Below, piece by piece: positions 54,667-63,249 of a DNA stretch of 64,000 nucleotides. Below the pieces are notes generated by a model. The model saw only the letters and a list, made by a program, of their open reading frames with translations. It ran no database searches and had not been told where the DNA came from. A program made the translations under genes and the position numbers. The stretch covers positions 1,984,001-2,048,000 of the forward strand of contig NZ_LNJP01000003.1 of assembly GCF_001547525.1 (NCBI RefSeq), read 5' to 3'. Numbering within the stretch: the stretch's first letter is position 1; each line of letters starts with the position of its first letter. The stretch is from Burkholderia anthina (lineage in GTDB: Bacteria; Pseudomonadota; Gammaproteobacteria; Burkholderiales; Burkholderiaceae).

Positions 54667-56426
54667 TGCAGTCGCTCGAACGTTTGCAGTGCCTGCCGCG
54701 CGACACGCGCCGCGCGCTGTGGCGCGGCGTGGGCTGCGCGCTGGCCGCCGCGTTGCTCGACGGCGCGTGCGGGCTGCTGCTCGTGCCGCTGATCCGCGCG
54801 TGGTTTGCCGGCGCGCAGGCGGCCGCGCTGCACTGGACGGCCGTGCTCGGCGCGCTGACGCTGTGCCATGCGCTCGTGCTGTACGTCGCGCAGCTTCGCG
54901 GCTATCGCGCGGGCGGCGCGCTGGCCGTCGGCCTCGTCGAACGCCTCGTGCGGCACCTGCCGCGCGTCGCGTCGTGGCAGACCGTGCGCGACAGTCATCC
55001 GGCCGGGTTGCTGCGCGGGCCGGTGATGCAGGCGATGGGGATTCCCGCGCATCTGCTCGGGCCGTTGATCGGCGCGGTCGTCACGCCGCTTGCGGTCGTC
55101 GCGGGGCTCGCGTGGATCGACTGGCGCATCGCGTTGTGCCTCGGGGCGGCGGCCGGGCTGCTGTTCGCGCTGCTGGAGCGTGGCGGCGCCCGCACGCTCG
55201 CGTTCGAACAGGCGCGCGCCGCCGGCGATCGCGACATGGCCGTGCAGCTTCAGACCTTCGCCGCGCATCAGGGATTGCTGCGCTTCGCGGGCCGGGACGG
55301 CGACGCGCGCGCGGCGCTGCAGCGCGCGTTCGACGAACGGCATCGCCGCACGCGCGCGCTGATGCGGCGCTCGCTGCCGATCGAACTCGGCTTCGCGGGC
55401 GCGGTGCAGGGCGTGTTCGTCGCGATGCTGGTCGGCGGCGCGTGGGCCGTCGCGGCCGGCCGGCTCGACGCGGCGACGGCCGTGGCGGTGCTCGTGCTGC
55501 TCGTGCGCTTCATCGAGCCGCTCGCGCAGCTCACGCAGCTCGATCAGGCATTGCGCGGCGGCTGGCGCGCGCTCGACACCGTGCTCGCGGTGCTGCACGC
55601 GCCGCGTTTCGACAGCCCCGAGCGCGGCACGCCGGTACACGACGCGAGCGTCGACGCGGTGTGCGTCGGCTATCGGTCGGCGAGCGGCGCGACGCTGCTC
55701 GACGGGGTCGACCTGCATTGTCCGGCGGGCGGCTTCGTCGCGATCGTCGGCCCCACGGGCGCGGGCAAGAGCACGCTGCTCGGCCTGCTCGCGCGGCTCG
55801 ACGATCCGTGCGCCGGGCGCGTGCTGCTCGGCCGTTCGGACGTGCGGCACCTGAGCGAGGCGACGCTCGCCGCGACGCGCAACCTCGTGTTCCAGGACAA
55901 CGGGCTGTTTCGCGGCAGCCTCGCATGGAACGTGCGGATGGGGCGGCCGGACGCGACCGATGCGCAGTTGCGCGCCGCGCTGGACGCGGTCGGCCTGCTG
56001 CGCGACGCCGAGCGCCTGCCGGACGGCCTCGACACCGACGTGGGGCCGGGCGGCCAGTTGCTGTCGGGCGGGCAGCGCCAGCGGGCGTGCCTCGCGCGGG
56101 CGCTGCTCGCGCGGGCGCCGGTGCTGATGTTCGACGAGCCGACCGCGAGCCTCGACGAACTGAGCGCGCGGCGCGTGCGCGACAGTCTCGTCGCGCTGCG
56201 CGGGCAGCGCACGCGCATCGTCGTCACGCACCAGCCGGCGCTCGCGGCGGCCGCCGACACGATCGTCGTGCTCGACGCGGGCCGCATCCGGGCGACCGGC
56301 ACGCATGCGCAACTGATCGAGACCGATGCATGGTACGCGACGTTCGCCCGCGCCGGCCAGCCGCCCGACGGGGCGCCGCCCGCCGGCGGGGGCGAGGAAA
56401 TCCGTCCGGCCGAATCCGAACAGTGA
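54663..56426 (+). CDS. pchI: ABC transporter PchI (membrane-ATPase fusion)
   Basis: The 587-residue partner of PchH has six membrane helices, then Walker A GPTGAGKST, LSGGQRQRACLARALL, LMFDEPTASLDELS and THQPALAAAADTIVVLD. It starts in the pchH stop (ATGA). It is the last gene of pchEFGHI; fptA begins 146 bp later with its own Fur box. The ATP site appears fully conserved in both partners, so neither looks degenerate. Confidence 0.9.
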   Translation: MMQSLERLQCLPRDTRRALWRGVGCALAAALLDGACGLLLVPLIRAWFAGAQAAALHWTAVLGALTLCHALVLYVAQLRGYRAGGALAVGLVERLVRHLPRVASWQTVRDSHPAGLLRGPVMQAMGIPAHLLGPLIGAVVTPLAVVAGLAWIDWRIALCLGAAAGLLFALLERGGARTLAFEQARAAGDRDMAVQLQTFAAHQGLLRFAGRDGDARAALQRAFDERHRRTRALMRRSLPIELGFAGAVQGVFVAMLVGGAWAVAAGRLDAATAVAVLVLLVRFIEPLAQLTQLDQALRGGWRALDTVLAVLHAPRFDSPERGTPVHDASVDAVCVGYRSASGATLLDGVDLHCPAGGFVAIVGPTGAGKSTLLGLLARLDDPCAGRVLLGRSDVRHLSEATLAATRNLVFQDNGLFRGSLAWNVRMGRPDATDAQLRAALDAVGLLRDAERLPDGLDTDVGPGGQLLSGGQRQRACLARALLARAPVLMFDEPTASLDELSARRVRDSLVALRGQRTRIVVTHQPALAAAADTIVVLDAGRIRATGTHAQLIETDAWYATFARAGQPPDGAPPAGGGEEIRPAESEQ

Positions 56427-56504
56427 CGTGAACAATGCGGGCCGCCGTGCCCGGAATCGATAGGAAAAGCCCCTCGATCGAAAAATCGCCTGCCGGTTCT
56501 AATT

Positions 56505-56523
56505 GATAATGAGAATGATTATC
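56505..56523 (+). promoter_or_regulatory. Fur box before fptA
   Basis: GATAATGAGAATGATTATC matches the 19-bp Fur consensus at 17 positions. It lies about 50 bp upstream of the fptA start, at the promoter of fptABCX. Confidence 0.85.
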
Positions 56524-56572
56524 AAATACGGGGGCGTGAATGCGGTACGAGGTACGGGAACCTGGGAGATCG

Positions 56573-58756
56573 ATGATGAAGGGCGCGCGTGTCGCCCGTT
56601 TCGGGCGCTGGCGTCCGTCGCTGTATCTCGGCCTGCTGATCGCCGCGCACCCGGCGGCCGCGTTCGCCGATGCGGCGCCGGCGGGCGGCGCGGAAGTCCG
56701 CAAGGAAGAGGCGGGCGCCGCGCAGCCTGCCGTAGGCGAGCTGAAGGCGATCGCGGTGAACGCATCGCGGGGCGTGGCCGACGATCCGTCGGTGGCGACA
56801 GTCGGCAAGATGCCGCTCGCGCTGCGCGAGATTCCGCAGTCGGTCAGTGTGACCACGCGCGAGCGGATCGACCAGCAGAACCTGTTCTCGCTCGACGAGG
56901 TGATGCAGCAGTCGGCCGGCGTGACCGTTCAGCCTTACGTGCTGCTCACCACCGCGTACTTCGTGCGCGGCTTCAAGGTCGATTCGTTCGAATTCGACGG
57001 CGTGCCGGTCGTGATCGGCGACATGGCGAGCGCGCCGCAGGACATCTCGGTGTACGAGCGCGTGGAAATCCTGCGCGGCGCGAACGGGCTGCTGCACGGC
57101 TCGGGTAATCCGGCCGCGACCGTCAACCTCGTGCGCAAGCGCCCGCAATACCAGTTCTCCGCGCACGCCACCGCGAGCGTCGGCAGCTGGGACCGCTATC
57201 GCGCGGAAGCGGACATCGGCGGCCCGCTCAATGCGGCCGGCACCGTGCGCAGCCGGCTCGTCGCCGCGTACGAGGATCGCCACTTCTTCTACGACCATGC
57301 GAAGCAGGACACGCGTTCGATCTACGGCGTCACCGAAGTCGACGTGACGCGCGACACGCTGCTCACGTTCGGCGCGCAGTACCAGACGACGTCGTCCGTG
57401 CCCGACATGTCCGGCGTGCCGATGGCGCGCGACGGATCGAGCCTCGGCCTGTCGCGCTCGACGTTCCTCGACACCGCGTGGGGCCGCTTCAACTGGGACA
57501 CGACGCGCGCGTTCGCGTCGGTCGAGCAGAAGCTCGGCGCCGGCTGGAAGGCGAAGGTCAGCGGCGAATACCAGAGCGTGCGCTCCGACCTGAAGTACGC
57601 GGGTTCGTTCGGCGCGATCGATCCGGCGACGGGCGCCGGCGGCCGGCTGACCGGCGCCGCGTACCGGTTCAGCAGCTACAGCCGCAGCGTCGATGCGAAC
57701 GTGCAGGGCCCCGTGCATGCGTTCGGACTCACGCACGACCTGCTGTTCGGCATCACGTATGCGAACAGCAGCAGCGGGCAGATGACGGCGCCGCTGCTCG
57801 GCAACGTGGCCGGCACGCCGGTGAACGTGTACCGCTGGAACCCGAGCAGCGTGCCGGAGCCCGGCATCGGGCCGTACCAGCAGTCGCAGCAGAACGACAT
57901 TTCGCAGAAGGGCGTCTACGGGCTCGGCCGCATCAAGCTCGCGGAACCCGTGACGCTCGTGCTCGGCGGCCGGATGAGCTGGTGGAACCAGGACAGTCTC
58001 GGCGCGCACTACAACACCGGCCACCAGTTCACGCCGTACGGCGGGCTGATCTGGGATTTCGCGCGCGACTGGTCGTGGTACGCGAGCTATGCGGAGGTGT
58101 TTCAGCCGCAGACCAAGTCGATGTGGGGCGGCGGCATCCTGACGCCGGTGAAGGGGCGCACCTATGAAACCGGCGTGAAGGGCGAACTGGCGGGCGGCAA
58201 GCTCGACGTGTCGCTCGCGGCGTTCCGCATCGATCTCGACAACAACCCTCAGGTCGATCTCGCGCATCCGTGCGCGGGGCCGAGCTGCTACTACGTGAAC
58301 GGCGGCAGCGTGCGCAGCCAGGGCTTCGAATTCGAGGCGAACGGCCGCATCACGCCGTGGTGGAGCGTATGGGCAAGCTACACGTACGACACGATGCGTT
58401 ATGCGGACAACCTCGCGAACGCGGGCACGTTCGCGCCGCTGCTGAACCCGCGCCACCTGTTCCGGCTGTGGACCAACTACGACCTGCCTTGGCAGGAGCG
58501 GCGCTGGAGCATCGGCGGCGGCGTGCAGGTGCAGAGCAGTTATTCGGCGCAGGCGAACGGCGTCACGATGCGCCAGGGCGGCTACGCGCTCGCGAGCGTG
58601 CGGCTCGGCTACCGCTACGACAAGCACTGGAGCGCCGCGCTCAACGTCAACAACCTGTTCGACCGGAACTACTACCTGAGCCTGAGCCAGCCGGGCTGGA
58701 ACAACCGTTACGGGGAGCCGCGCAACGTGATGCTGACCGTGCGCGGCCAATTCTGA
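56573..58756 (+). CDS. fptA: TonB-dependent ferripyochelin receptor FptA
   Basis: The 727-residue outer-membrane protein has a signal peptide (PSLYLGLLIAAHPAAAFADA), a plug domain (LREIPQSVSVTTRERIDQQN, YVLLTTAYFVRGFKVDSFEF, RVEILRGANGLLHGSGNPAA) and a 22-strand barrel ending in NNLFDRNYYLSLSQPGWNNR and the terminal Phe (VRGQF). It imports ferripyochelin with TonB. GGGAG at 56564-56568 serves ATG 56573 or 56576; ATG 56540 is in frame but sits next to the Fur box. Coupled to the next gene by a TGATG overlap. Confidence 0.93.
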   Translation: MMKGARVARFGRWRPSLYLGLLIAAHPAAAFADAAPAGGAEVRKEEAGAAQPAVGELKAIAVNASRGVADDPSVATVGKMPLALREIPQSVSVTTRERIDQQNLFSLDEVMQQSAGVTVQPYVLLTTAYFVRGFKVDSFEFDGVPVVIGDMASAPQDISVYERVEILRGANGLLHGSGNPAATVNLVRKRPQYQFSAHATASVGSWDRYRAEADIGGPLNAAGTVRSRLVAAYEDRHFFYDHAKQDTRSIYGVTEVDVTRDTLLTFGAQYQTTSSVPDMSGVPMARDGSSLGLSRSTFLDTAWGRFNWDTTRAFASVEQKLGAGWKAKVSGEYQSVRSDLKYAGSFGAIDPATGAGGRLTGAAYRFSSYSRSVDANVQGPVHAFGLTHDLLFGITYANSSSGQMTAPLLGNVAGTPVNVYRWNPSSVPEPGIGPYQQSQQNDISQKGVYGLGRIKLAEPVTLVLGGRMSWWNQDSLGAHYNTGHQFTPYGGLIWDFARDWSWYASYAEVFQPQTKSMWGGGILTPVKGRTYETGVKGELAGGKLDVSLAAFRIDLDNNPQVDLAHPCAGPSCYYVNGGSVRSQGFEFEANGRITPWWSVWASYTYDTMRYADNLANAGTFAPLLNPRHLFRLWTNYDLPWQERRWSIGGGVQVQSSYSAQANGVTMRQGGYALASVRLGYRYDKHWSAALNVNNLFDRNYYLSLSQPGWNNRYGEPRNVMLTVRGQF

Positions 58757-59019
58757 TGGCGTCCGGCTGGGGCGCGCGGGCGGCGATCGCGATCGGCGGC
58801 GTGCTGCCGGGTGCGGCCGCGCTCGCGGTGACGCTGGCCCGTCATTACCCCGGCGACGGCCTGAACCGGCTCTATGCGGCCGTGTTGATGACGCTCGTGG
58901 CGAGCGTCGCCGCGCTGCTGTGGGTGCTCGTCGCTCCCGGCTGGCGGCAGGCCGCGTGGCGCGCGGGTGCGTGGCTCGCGGTGCTCGGGCCGTGCGCGGT
59001 GGTCTGGGGAGGGCGCTGA
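58756..59019 (+). CDS. fptB: Small membrane protein FptB (DUF3649-like)
   Basis: The 87-residue protein has three hydrophobic helices (AAIAIGGVLPGAAALAVTLA, LYAAVLMTLVASVAALLWVL, GAWLAVLGPCAVVWG) and resembles small DUF3649 proteins found beside PepSY proteins in iron-uptake loci. It corresponds in place and size to FptB of P. aeruginosa. Start A shared with the fptA stop. Function unknown; accessory to the PepSY protein is inferred. Confidence 0.75.
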   Translation: MASGWGARAAIAIGGVLPGAAALAVTLARHYPGDGLNRLYAAVLMTLVASVAALLWVLVAPGWRQAAWRAGAWLAVLGPCAVVWGGR

Positions 59020-59020
59020 C

Positions 59021-60532
59021 ATGGACGCGTCGTCGCGTTCGCGCTGGCGCGCGCTGCATCGCGGCGCCGGCGCGCTGTTCGGCGTGGTGCTGTTCGTCGT
59101 GCTGTTCAGCGGCACCTGGAGTCTCGCGTTCGATTCGATGCACGGCTGGTGGCGGCCGCCATCGGTCGCCGTCGCACGGCCGACGCTGCCGCTCGATGCG
59201 CTCGTCGCGCGCGCGGCGGCGCTCGGCGTGACGTTGCGCGATGCGCGCATCGTGCTGCCGCGGCCGAACGATCCGGCCATCCGTTTCTGTGACGCGCGCC
59301 AGACGTGCACGCTCGCGCTCGATCCGGCGACCGGCGCGCCGCTGCCTGATACGGGGCGGGCGACCGTGATCGTCACGCTGCACAAGACGTTGTTCGCCGG
59401 TTTCCCCGGGCGCATCTTCGTCAGCCTGTGGGGCATCGTGCTGCTCGTGCTCATCGTCGCGGGCGTCGTCGTGCATCGCAAGCGCTGGCCCGACGCGGCG
59501 CGCATCCGGCGCGGCAACGGCTTGCGCGTCGCGCTGTTCGACCTGCACGCGTGGATCGGCCTGTGGGGAACGCCGTGGCTCGTGCTGTTCGCGTTCACCG
59601 GCGCGTTGTCGGGGCTCGGCGCGCTCGGCACGGTGTCGCTCGCGGGCATCGCGTATCCGGGGCAGCCGCAGCGTGCGTTCGCCGAATTGCTCGGCGGGCC
59701 GCCGCCCGTCGAGGTCGGCGGCCCGTGGCGGCATGCGCCCGATCTCGATGCGCTGTTGCGGCGCGACGCGGCCCGCCGGCCGGATTTTCGGCCTGAAGCC
59801 GTCGTGCTGCATCGCTGGGGCGATGCGAATGCGCGCGTCGAGATCGCCGGCACGAGCGCGGGCCTGCCGAGCACGGCCGTGTTCGAGCGCCACCTGTACC
59901 GCGCGACGGACGGGCAATGGCTCGCCGATGCGACGTCGCGCGGCCGCGGCTTCTGGCTGCGCGCGTTCATCGCGGTACAGCCGCTGCATTTCGCGCAATA
60001 CGGCTGGGTCGGTGCGGCCGGTGGAGTGCTGCGCGTGCTGCATTTCCTGATGGGGCTCGCCGCGTGTGCGCTGTGCGCGACGGGGCTGCATCTGTGGATC
60101 GAGCGGCGGCGTGCGCAGCGCGATCGCTCGGCGCACGTGCTGGCCGCCGCCGCGGTCGGTGTGTGCGGCGGGCTCGCGCTCGCGGGCGGCGCGCTGCTGT
60201 TCGCCGGTCGTGCGTTGCCCGACGGCGTGCACGTCGATCATGCGCTCGCGCTGCTGTTCTGGGCCGTGTGGGGCGGCGCGATTGCGCTCGCCGCGTGTGT
60301 CGCCGATCGCGCGGCATGGCTGCGCGTGCTGATGCGCGCGGCCGGCGTCGCCTACGCGCTCGCCGGCGCGACCCATTGCGCGCTCGCGCTGCTGGGCGCG
60401 GGCCAACCCGTGTACTGGCCGATCGACCTGGCGCTCGTCGCATTCGGCGCGTTGCTGCTGGGGGCGGCGCGCCGTCCGCGGCGCGACGCGATGCAGCCGG
60501 CGCGCATGCCGGCCGGCGCCGAACCTTTTTAA
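59021..60532 (+). CDS. fptC: PepSY-TM protein FptC (inner-membrane siderophore utilisation, possibly reductive)
   Basis: The 503-residue PepSY-associated membrane protein has four or more helices (GVVLFVVLFSGTWSLAFDSM, FVSLWGIVLLVLIVAGVVVH, LVLFAFTGALSGLGALGTVS) and periplasmic PepSY-like parts. HKTLF, VVVHRKRW and FDLHAWIGLWG contain conserved His. Such proteins are linked to ferric-siderophore reduction. It occupies the FptC place and is followed by fptX. The P. aeruginosa counterpart has also been named AmpO for an effect on beta-lactamase induction. Confidence 0.8.
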   Translation: MDASSRSRWRALHRGAGALFGVVLFVVLFSGTWSLAFDSMHGWWRPPSVAVARPTLPLDALVARAAALGVTLRDARIVLPRPNDPAIRFCDARQTCTLALDPATGAPLPDTGRATVIVTLHKTLFAGFPGRIFVSLWGIVLLVLIVAGVVVHRKRWPDAARIRRGNGLRVALFDLHAWIGLWGTPWLVLFAFTGALSGLGALGTVSLAGIAYPGQPQRAFAELLGGPPPVEVGGPWRHAPDLDALLRRDAARRPDFRPEAVVLHRWGDANARVEIAGTSAGLPSTAVFERHLYRATDGQWLADATSRGRGFWLRAFIAVQPLHFAQYGWVGAAGGVLRVLHFLMGLAACALCATGLHLWIERRRAQRDRSAHVLAAAAVGVCGGLALAGGALLFAGRALPDGVHVDHALALLFWAVWGGAIALAACVADRAAWLRVLMRAAGVAYALAGATHCALALLGAGQPVYWPIDLALVAFGALLLGAARRPRRDAMQPARMPAGAEPF

Positions 60533-60554
60533 CCTCATGCAACTGGAGACTCCG

Positions 60555-61802
60555 ATGCGCGATCTGCTCGAACATCGCCGGCTGGTCATCACGATCACGC
60601 TGCTGTACCTGTCACAGGGCATCCCGATCGGCATCGCGATGGACGCGATGCCGACGCTGCTGCGCCACGACGGCGCGCCGCTTCACGCACTCGCGTTCCT
60701 GCCGCTCGTCGGCCTGCCGTGGGTCGTGAAATTCCTGTGGGCGCCGGTCGTCGACAACCGCTGGTCGCCCCGCATCGGCCGCCGGCGCAGCTGGATGCTG
60801 CCGATGCAGACGATCGTCGTGCTGTGTCTCGTCAGCCTCGCGCAGATCGGGATGACGGTCGCGACGGCGGGCTGGGCGGTCGGGCTGCTGGCCGTCGCGT
60901 CGTTCGCGAGCGCGACGCAGGACATCGCGAACGACGGCATGGCCGCCGAGCATTTCAGCGGCGACACGCTCGCGAGGATCAACGCGATCCAGATCGCGGG
61001 CGTGATGATCGGCTTCTTCGGCGGCGGCGCGGGCACGTTGACGCTGATCGGCCTGTTCGGCCAGTCAACCGCGTTTCTCGCGCTGGCGGCCGTCCCGCTC
61101 GCGAGCCTCGTCTGCGTGCTGTGGCTCGTGCCGCGCGACGCGGATCGTACCCGCGCCCGGCCTGAACACGCGGCGAGCCTCGTGCGCTTCGCGAAGCGGC
61201 CGCGCTCGTGGTCGCTGCTGTCGCTCGCGCTGCTGTCGGCGATGACGGCCGTATCGGGCTTCGGCCTGTCGAAGCTGTTCCTCAACGACGCGGGCTGGTC
61301 GCTCGACGCGATCGGCAAACTCGGGATGGCCGGCGGTGTCGTGACGGTCGTGCTCGGTTGCGGCGGCGGCGCGTGGCTTGTCAGGGCGCTCGGCCTGTGG
61401 CGCGCGTTTACGGCCGGCGTGAGCTGCGCGGGCGCGGCGGCGCTGCTGTGGTTCGCGCAGGCGAGCGGGTGGCTGCCGGTGTCGCCGTCGTGGGCATGGC
61501 TCTGCACGGTGCTCGGCTCGCTGGCGACGGGCATCACGTCCGTGTCGATCATGACGGCCGGCATGCGCTTCGCGGGCGGCAGCGATCAGGCCGGCACCGA
61601 CGTGACGGCCGTGCAGAGCACGCGCGATCTCGGCGAGCTGATCGCGTCGTCGACGATCCTGTCGCTGACCGCGAAGGTCGGTTATACGGGCGGGTTTCTC
61701 ACCGGCGTCGCGCTGGCGGTGCTGGCGGCGCTGATCGCGATGAAGCTGCGGCGGCGCGAGGCCGCGTATGCGATGAAGGGGGACGATGCGCTGGTGTCGT
61801 GA
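60555..61802 (+). CDS. fptX: Inner-membrane ferripyochelin transporter FptX (RhtX/FptX MFS family)
   Basis: The 415-residue MFS protein has the RhtX/FptX/AmpG signature: LYLSQGIPIGIAMDAMPTLL, PWVVKFLWAPVVDNRWSPRI with GRRRSWMLP, and SATQDIANDGMAAEHF. It moves ferripyochelin or its product through the inner membrane. ATG 60555 has GGAG 7-10 bp upstream; ATG 60537 is possible. It is the last gene of fptABCX, with an inverted repeat after it. The P. aeruginosa homologue is also known as AmpP. Confidence 0.88.
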   Translation: MRDLLEHRRLVITITLLYLSQGIPIGIAMDAMPTLLRHDGAPLHALAFLPLVGLPWVVKFLWAPVVDNRWSPRIGRRRSWMLPMQTIVVLCLVSLAQIGMTVATAGWAVGLLAVASFASATQDIANDGMAAEHFSGDTLARINAIQIAGVMIGFFGGGAGTLTLIGLFGQSTAFLALAAVPLASLVCVLWLVPRDADRTRARPEHAASLVRFAKRPRSWSLLSLALLSAMTAVSGFGLSKLFLNDAGWSLDAIGKLGMAGGVVTVVLGCGGGAWLVRALGLWRAFTAGVSCAGAAALLWFAQASGWLPVSPSWAWLCTVLGSLATGITSVSIMTAGMRFAGGSDQAGTDVTAVQSTRDLGELIASSTILSLTAKVGYTGGFLTGVALAVLAALIAMKLRRREAAYAMKGDDALVS

Positions 61803-61818
61803 CGGCTGCGCGGCCGGT

Positions 61819-61843
61819 GCACGGTGCGGGGTGCGCACCGTGC
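61819..61843. terminator. Bidirectional hairpin between fptX and the convergent MFS gene
   Basis: GCACGGTGCG (61819-61828) and CGCACCGTGC (61834-61843) form a perfect 10-bp stem with a 5-nt loop, no T tract, in the gap between two convergent genes. Confidence 0.55.
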
Positions 61844-61868
61844 CGTACCGCGCCGCATCGCGTGTGGT

Positions 61869-63110
61869 TCAAGCGCGGCTCAAGCGCCGCGCCGCCAGCA
61901 ATGCGATGACGAGCAGCACCGCGACATACGCGGCGACGCTCGTCCACGCGCCGTGTTGCCAGAACGCGCCGCCGACCGAGCCGAGCACGCTCGACCCGAC
62001 ATAGTAGGCGAGCAGATACAGCGAAGCCGCATGCCCCTTCGCGGCGCCCGCGAGCGCGCCGACCCAGCCGCTCGCCACCGAATGGGCGACGAAGAAGCCG
62101 ATCGTCACGAGCACGATGCCGACGACGATCGCGACGAGCGAATGCGACAGCGTCAGCGCGAGGCCCGCCGCGAACACGACGATGCCGCTCACCAGCACCG
62201 GCGCGCGCCCGAGGCGATCGGCGAGCGCGCCGGCGCTCGATGACGACACCATGCCGAACAGGTACGCGCCGAAGATCAGCCCGCACGCGGTCGGGCTCAG
62301 GTTGAACGGCGCGGCCATGAGCCGGAATCCGGCGTAGTTGTAGATCGTCACGAACGCGCCCATCACGAGGAAGCCGATCGAGAACACGAACGGCAGGCGG
62401 GCGTGGCGCAATTGCGCGTGCCACAGCCGCAGGTGGTGACGCAGCGTCAGGTCGGTGCGCTTCACGAAGCGTCGCGACGCCGGCAGCAGCATCACGAATG
62501 CGAGCGCCGCGAGCAGATCGACGACGCCGATCGACAGCATCGCCGTGCGCCACGAGAAGTGCTCCTCGAGCGCGCTCATCCCGATCCGTCCGATCATGCC
62601 GCCGAACGCGGTGCCGCCGACATAGAGCCCCATCGACAGGCCGAGCCCGTCGGCGGCGATTTCTTCCGCGAGATAGGCCATCGCCACCGCCGGCACGCCG
62701 CCGAGCGCGAAGCCTTCGAGCGCACGACAGAGCAGCAGCAGGTGCCAGTTCGGCGACCACGCGGCGAGCAGGTTGAACAGCGCGGCGAGCGTCATCGACG
62801 CGAACATCAGCCCGCGCCGCCCGACCCGTTCGGACAGCGCGCCGGCGCACAGGATCGACACCGCGAGCATTCCGGTAGACAGCGACAGCGACAGCGAACT
62901 CGACGCCGCGCCGACGTTGAATTCGCGGGCGAACGCGGGAAGCAGCGGTTGCACGCAGTACAGCAGCGAGAAGGTGGCAAAGCCGGCGAGGAACAGCGCG
63001 AACGCGATGCGCTTGTACGCGGCCGAGCGCGGGGACACGCCGGCCGGCAGCGCATCGGGCGTGGTGTTCTGCGTGCCGGGCATGGAGCGGGAAATCGAAG
63101 CGGAGGACAT
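61869..63110 (-). CDS. MFS transporter (YnfM-like drug/arabinose efflux type)
   Basis: The 413-residue 12-helix protein has an N-terminal FALFLAGFATFSLLYCVQPL, AREFNVGAASSSLSLSLSTG, and the MFS motif GALSERVGRRGLMF. This matches the DHA1-type YnfM/CynX-like branch. It is divergent from the LysR gene at the end of the window, whose product likely controls it, and converges on fptX. The compound exported is unknown; a link to pyochelin is possible but not shown. Confidence 0.82.
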   Translation of the reverse strand: MSSASISRSMPGTQNTTPDALPAGVSPRSAAYKRIAFALFLAGFATFSLLYCVQPLLPAFAREFNVGAASSSLSLSLSTGMLAVSILCAGALSERVGRRGLMFASMTLAALFNLLAAWSPNWHLLLLCRALEGFALGGVPAVAMAYLAEEIAADGLGLSMGLYVGGTAFGGMIGRIGMSALEEHFSWRTAMLSIGVVDLLAALAFVMLLPASRRFVKRTDLTLRHHLRLWHAQLRHARLPFVFSIGFLVMGAFVTIYNYAGFRLMAAPFNLSPTACGLIFGAYLFGMVSSSSAGALADRLGRAPVLVSGIVVFAAGLALTLSHSLVAIVVGIVLVTIGFFVAHSVASGWVGALAGAAKGHAASLYLLAYYVGSSVLGSVGGAFWQHGAWTSVAAYVAVLLVIALLAARRLSRA

Positions 63111-63160
63111 GAGGGCACTCGATGTGCGACGGAATACACGAATTCTTGCGCACGGTCATG

Positions 63161-63175
63161 TATATGTCCAATATA
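63161..63175. promoter_or_regulatory. LysR-type operator between the MFS and LysR genes
   Basis: TATAT-GTCCA-ATATA is a near-perfect dyad of the T-N-A LysR-box type in the 139-bp divergent gap. It is the only marked dyad there and probably binds the LysR product. Confidence 0.45.
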
Positions 63176-63249
63176 TGAAATGAACCGCAGCAATATGTTT
63201 TAACACTGGCTGACAGGCCAGCCCGACTCATCGCGAGGTCACGTCACGC

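Noticed and set aside
56540..56572. Longer start for fptA at 56540
   Set aside because: Only 17 bp after the Fur box and without a ribosome site; the signal peptide fits ATG 56573 or 56576 better.
56522..60634. 1370-residue minus-strand open frame opposite fptA-fptC
   Set aside because: Antisense shadow across several well-defined genes; no start signal or family motif.
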